Shown here one piece after another: positions 63,353-64,000 of a DNA stretch of 64,000 bases. Numbering within the stretch: the first letter of the stretch is position 1; every line of letters begins with the position of its first letter. This DNA is from Axinella damicornis. Lineage: Eukaryota; Porifera; Demospongiae; Axinellida; Axinellidae. The notes under the pieces were generated by a model. The model saw nothing but the letters and a program-made list of their open reading frames with translations, did no database searches and had not been told where the DNA came from. The DNA is taken from positions 9,376,689-9,440,688 of the forward strand of contig OZ007507.1 of NCBI GenBank assembly GCA_963931865.1, written 5' to 3'. The translations under genes and the position numbers were made by a program.

Positions 63353-64000
63353 GTACGTATTGTGATACTACAGCATAGCAAACACCTAGTGGCAGGAAGT
63401 GCAGATGGTTGAGGTGTGTGGGAGGAACCCAAATGGCAACTCTAACCTAACTATGTGCTTTTCAAGAGCACATAAGTAGATCCCCCCCCCCCCCCCCCGG
63501 AGTAAGAGCGTGTAACTTCAATAGGCGCCCGCAGTGCAGGCGGAATACTTGAGTTGTACTAAAAATAGAACATCCGGTTGCACCTGAAGCCGTACGGCAG
63601 TAATTGTGAACGCATTAGCGAGGTGCGAAGATCTAAGTGGCTAGCAATTCAGCTCCGGCTGAGCTTATTTGTCCTATAACCCACCGTGGCGATCGTTGCT
63701 GATGTCGACGTCCTCCACCTCCAGCCTCAGGTAAGAACATCCACACAATAACCGTTGTTGTGACTGTTCGAGTACGTAGACTAGGTTTAATATAGCCTAG
63801 CCTCGTACCGCCTGGGTACGAGGCTAACTACATCTAGGTTAGCCTTCAGCACAACCGTAGAGCGTTCTCTGGTAGCTGTTGCTGTCGTTTCCTGCTGTCA
63901 CTTGGCTCAGAACTACACAGCTGTGCACAACAACACAGAATAATGACCATGGTGTCGCCGCTCTAGTCAATTATCACGTGGCGGAAAGAATCACTACAAG
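63353..64000. other. Right edge; SMPD4 intron or 3' region, possible next gene start
   Basis: A poly-C run (63482-63498) and a hairpin-element pair CCTAGCCTCGTACCGCCTGGGTACGAGGCTAAC (63797-63829, quoted in part as CCTCGTACCGCCTGGGTACG) are present. A possible first exon starts at ATG 63699 (MSTSSTSSL) and ends at a consensus GTAAGA donor at 63730. It is too short to judge. No membrane-spanning SMPD4 terminal exon is visible. Confidence 0.4.

Noticed and set aside
63699..63730. Possible first exon (MSTSSTSSL) with a good donor
   Set aside because: Too short to support as a gene without the sequence beyond the window; mentioned only in the right-edge entry.

Overview
This window is nuclear DNA from an animal. 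Coding sequence is split into short exons with GT/AG borders and correct reading phase. The recognisable host genes are ordinary metazoan ones. The space between and inside them is filled with degraded DNA transposons, foldback elements, a DIRS-like retroelement fragment and microsatellites. The mix of transposon-associated proteins (IS630/Tc1-like, piggyBac, SWIM-finger and RecQ-like fragments) points to an early-branching or marine invertebrate, most likely a sponge. This is inference; amphioxus, a mollusc or a cnidarian cannot be excluded from sequence alone.

Layout. (1) 0.7-5.95 kb, + strand: the 3' part of a gene ending in a SAM domain and a second SAM-like segment. Eight exons join in phase. 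(2) 7.4-10.06 kb, - strand: a complete three-exon gene for an Rnl2-type RNA ligase. (3) 11.2-15.6 kb, - strand: a complete three-exon gene for a mitochondrial trimethyllysine dioxygenase (TMLHE-like). (4) 17-23.1 kb: a transposon graveyard with two degraded transposon-associated proteins, an IS630/Tc1-like transposase plus a partial second copy, and a duplicated hairpin. (5) 25.16-26.58 kb: two exons of an FTSJ1-like tRNA 2'-O-methyltransferase with a stop, an internal deletion, a frameshift and a lost catalytic lysine. A 750-bp satellite sits in its intron. (6) 28.25 kb to the right edge, + strand: most of SMPD4 (neutral sphingomyelinase 3), 18 exons joined in phase and giving about 752 residues. 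Its introns have grown to 10 kb by insertion.

The SMPD4 introns hold most of the mobile DNA. There is a 1.84-kb TA-flanked inverted-repeat element with coding-like cargo, a foldback element with a 44-bp repeat array, and a SWIM-finger element fused to a RecQ helicase fragment. There is also a truncated DIRS-like gag/RT, long tandem duplications, a RING-type fragment, a chromo-like fragment, a 1.5-kb inverted-repeat element carrying an intact 287-residue ORF, a broken piggyBac transposase, and an hAT-type zinc-finger fragment.

Many small elements share one plan: a TA target site followed by CCGTA at each end. One 280-300 bp family occurs three times. Three separate RecQ-like fragments all cover the helicase N-terminus around motif I. 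I saw no tRNA, rRNA or CRISPR. Exon borders are my own reading of splice signals and phase; no alignment was run.
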